64,000 nucleotides of DNA from Gamsiella multidivaricata (lineage: Eukaryota; Mortierellomycota; Mortierellomycetes; Mortierellales; Mortierellaceae). The notes below the pieces were generated by a model. It had not been told where the DNA came from. It searched no databases and saw only the letters and a list, made by a program, of their open reading frames with translations. Made by a program: the position numbers and the translations under genes. Location of the stretch: the NCBI RefSeq assembly GCF_025024155.1, contig NW_026251726.1, positions 124,001-188,000 of the forward strand, given 5' to 3'. Positions within the stretch are counted from its first letter, which is position 1; every line of letters starts with the position of its first letter. Positions 63,951 to 64,000 of this stretch are shown here, piece after piece.

Positions 63951-64000
63951 TATTGTCTCGTTTCGAAGACCATTTTTCAGAAACAAACGAATGGATGCCC

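Overview
The window is nuclear DNA of a filamentous fungus. The genes carry short introns (mostly about 60-130 bp, GT-AG, pyrimidine-rich acceptors) on both strands, and it encodes a fungal inositol phosphorylceramide synthase (AUR1), a class I histone deacetylase, SKP1, a PalA/Rim20-type Bro1 protein and an AFI1-type DENN protein. The very large NACHT/pentapeptide/WD40 protein, the F-box/LRR protein and the FAD monooxygenase together resemble Mortierellomycotina (Mortierella and relatives). That placement is inferred from gene content, not from a database search. All exon models were read by eye from the sequence; where stated, they stay open across every junction.

Layout. 1-3.2 kb: 3'-truncated Sec7/PH ArfGEF gene (-). 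3.6-6.5 kb: mitochondrial ribosomal protein uS7m (-) and RPD3-like HDAC (-). 8.4-12.9 kb: ICMT-family methyltransferase (+), an 857-aa coiled-coil protein (-) and a 66-aa membrane protein (-). 14.3-16.5 kb: glyoxal/galactose oxidase family copper radical oxidase (+). 17.0-18.3 kb: an unrecognised small protein (-) divergent from SKP1 (+). 19.0-22.7 kb: Rim20/PalA (+). 22.8-28.7 kb: a 12-exon gene (-) for a protein of about 1,621 aa with six tandem UBR-type zinc boxes followed by a MIR-like C-terminus. 29.4-31.5 kb: AUR1 (-). 32.9-34.7 kb: unrecognised protein (-). 35.8-39.8 kb: F-box/LRR protein (-) and FAD monooxygenase (-). 41.1-42.7 kb: Myb/SANT-like protein (+). 43.9-51.4 kb: a 2,424-aa NLR-like protein (+) with a tandemly duplicated helical-plus-NACHT unit, pentapeptide repeats and WD40 repeats. 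54.4-57.4 kb: AFI1-type DENN protein (+). 58.6-64 kb: a transposon cluster with a dead Tc1/mariner copy, a piggyBac-like fragment and a two-gene PIF/Harbinger element that appears to have inserted into that fragment.

Most single-copy genes are ordinary housekeeping or trafficking genes with no operon-like logic between them. The points most worth following up are the six-UBR-box/MIR architecture, and the NLR-like gene whose Walker-A segments are nearly identical between its two NACHT copies while the flanks have diverged, with homogenised WD40 repeats in the same gene. The right-hand transposon cluster shows nested insertion and a decay pattern in which the Tc1 stop codons all fit C-to-T changes.
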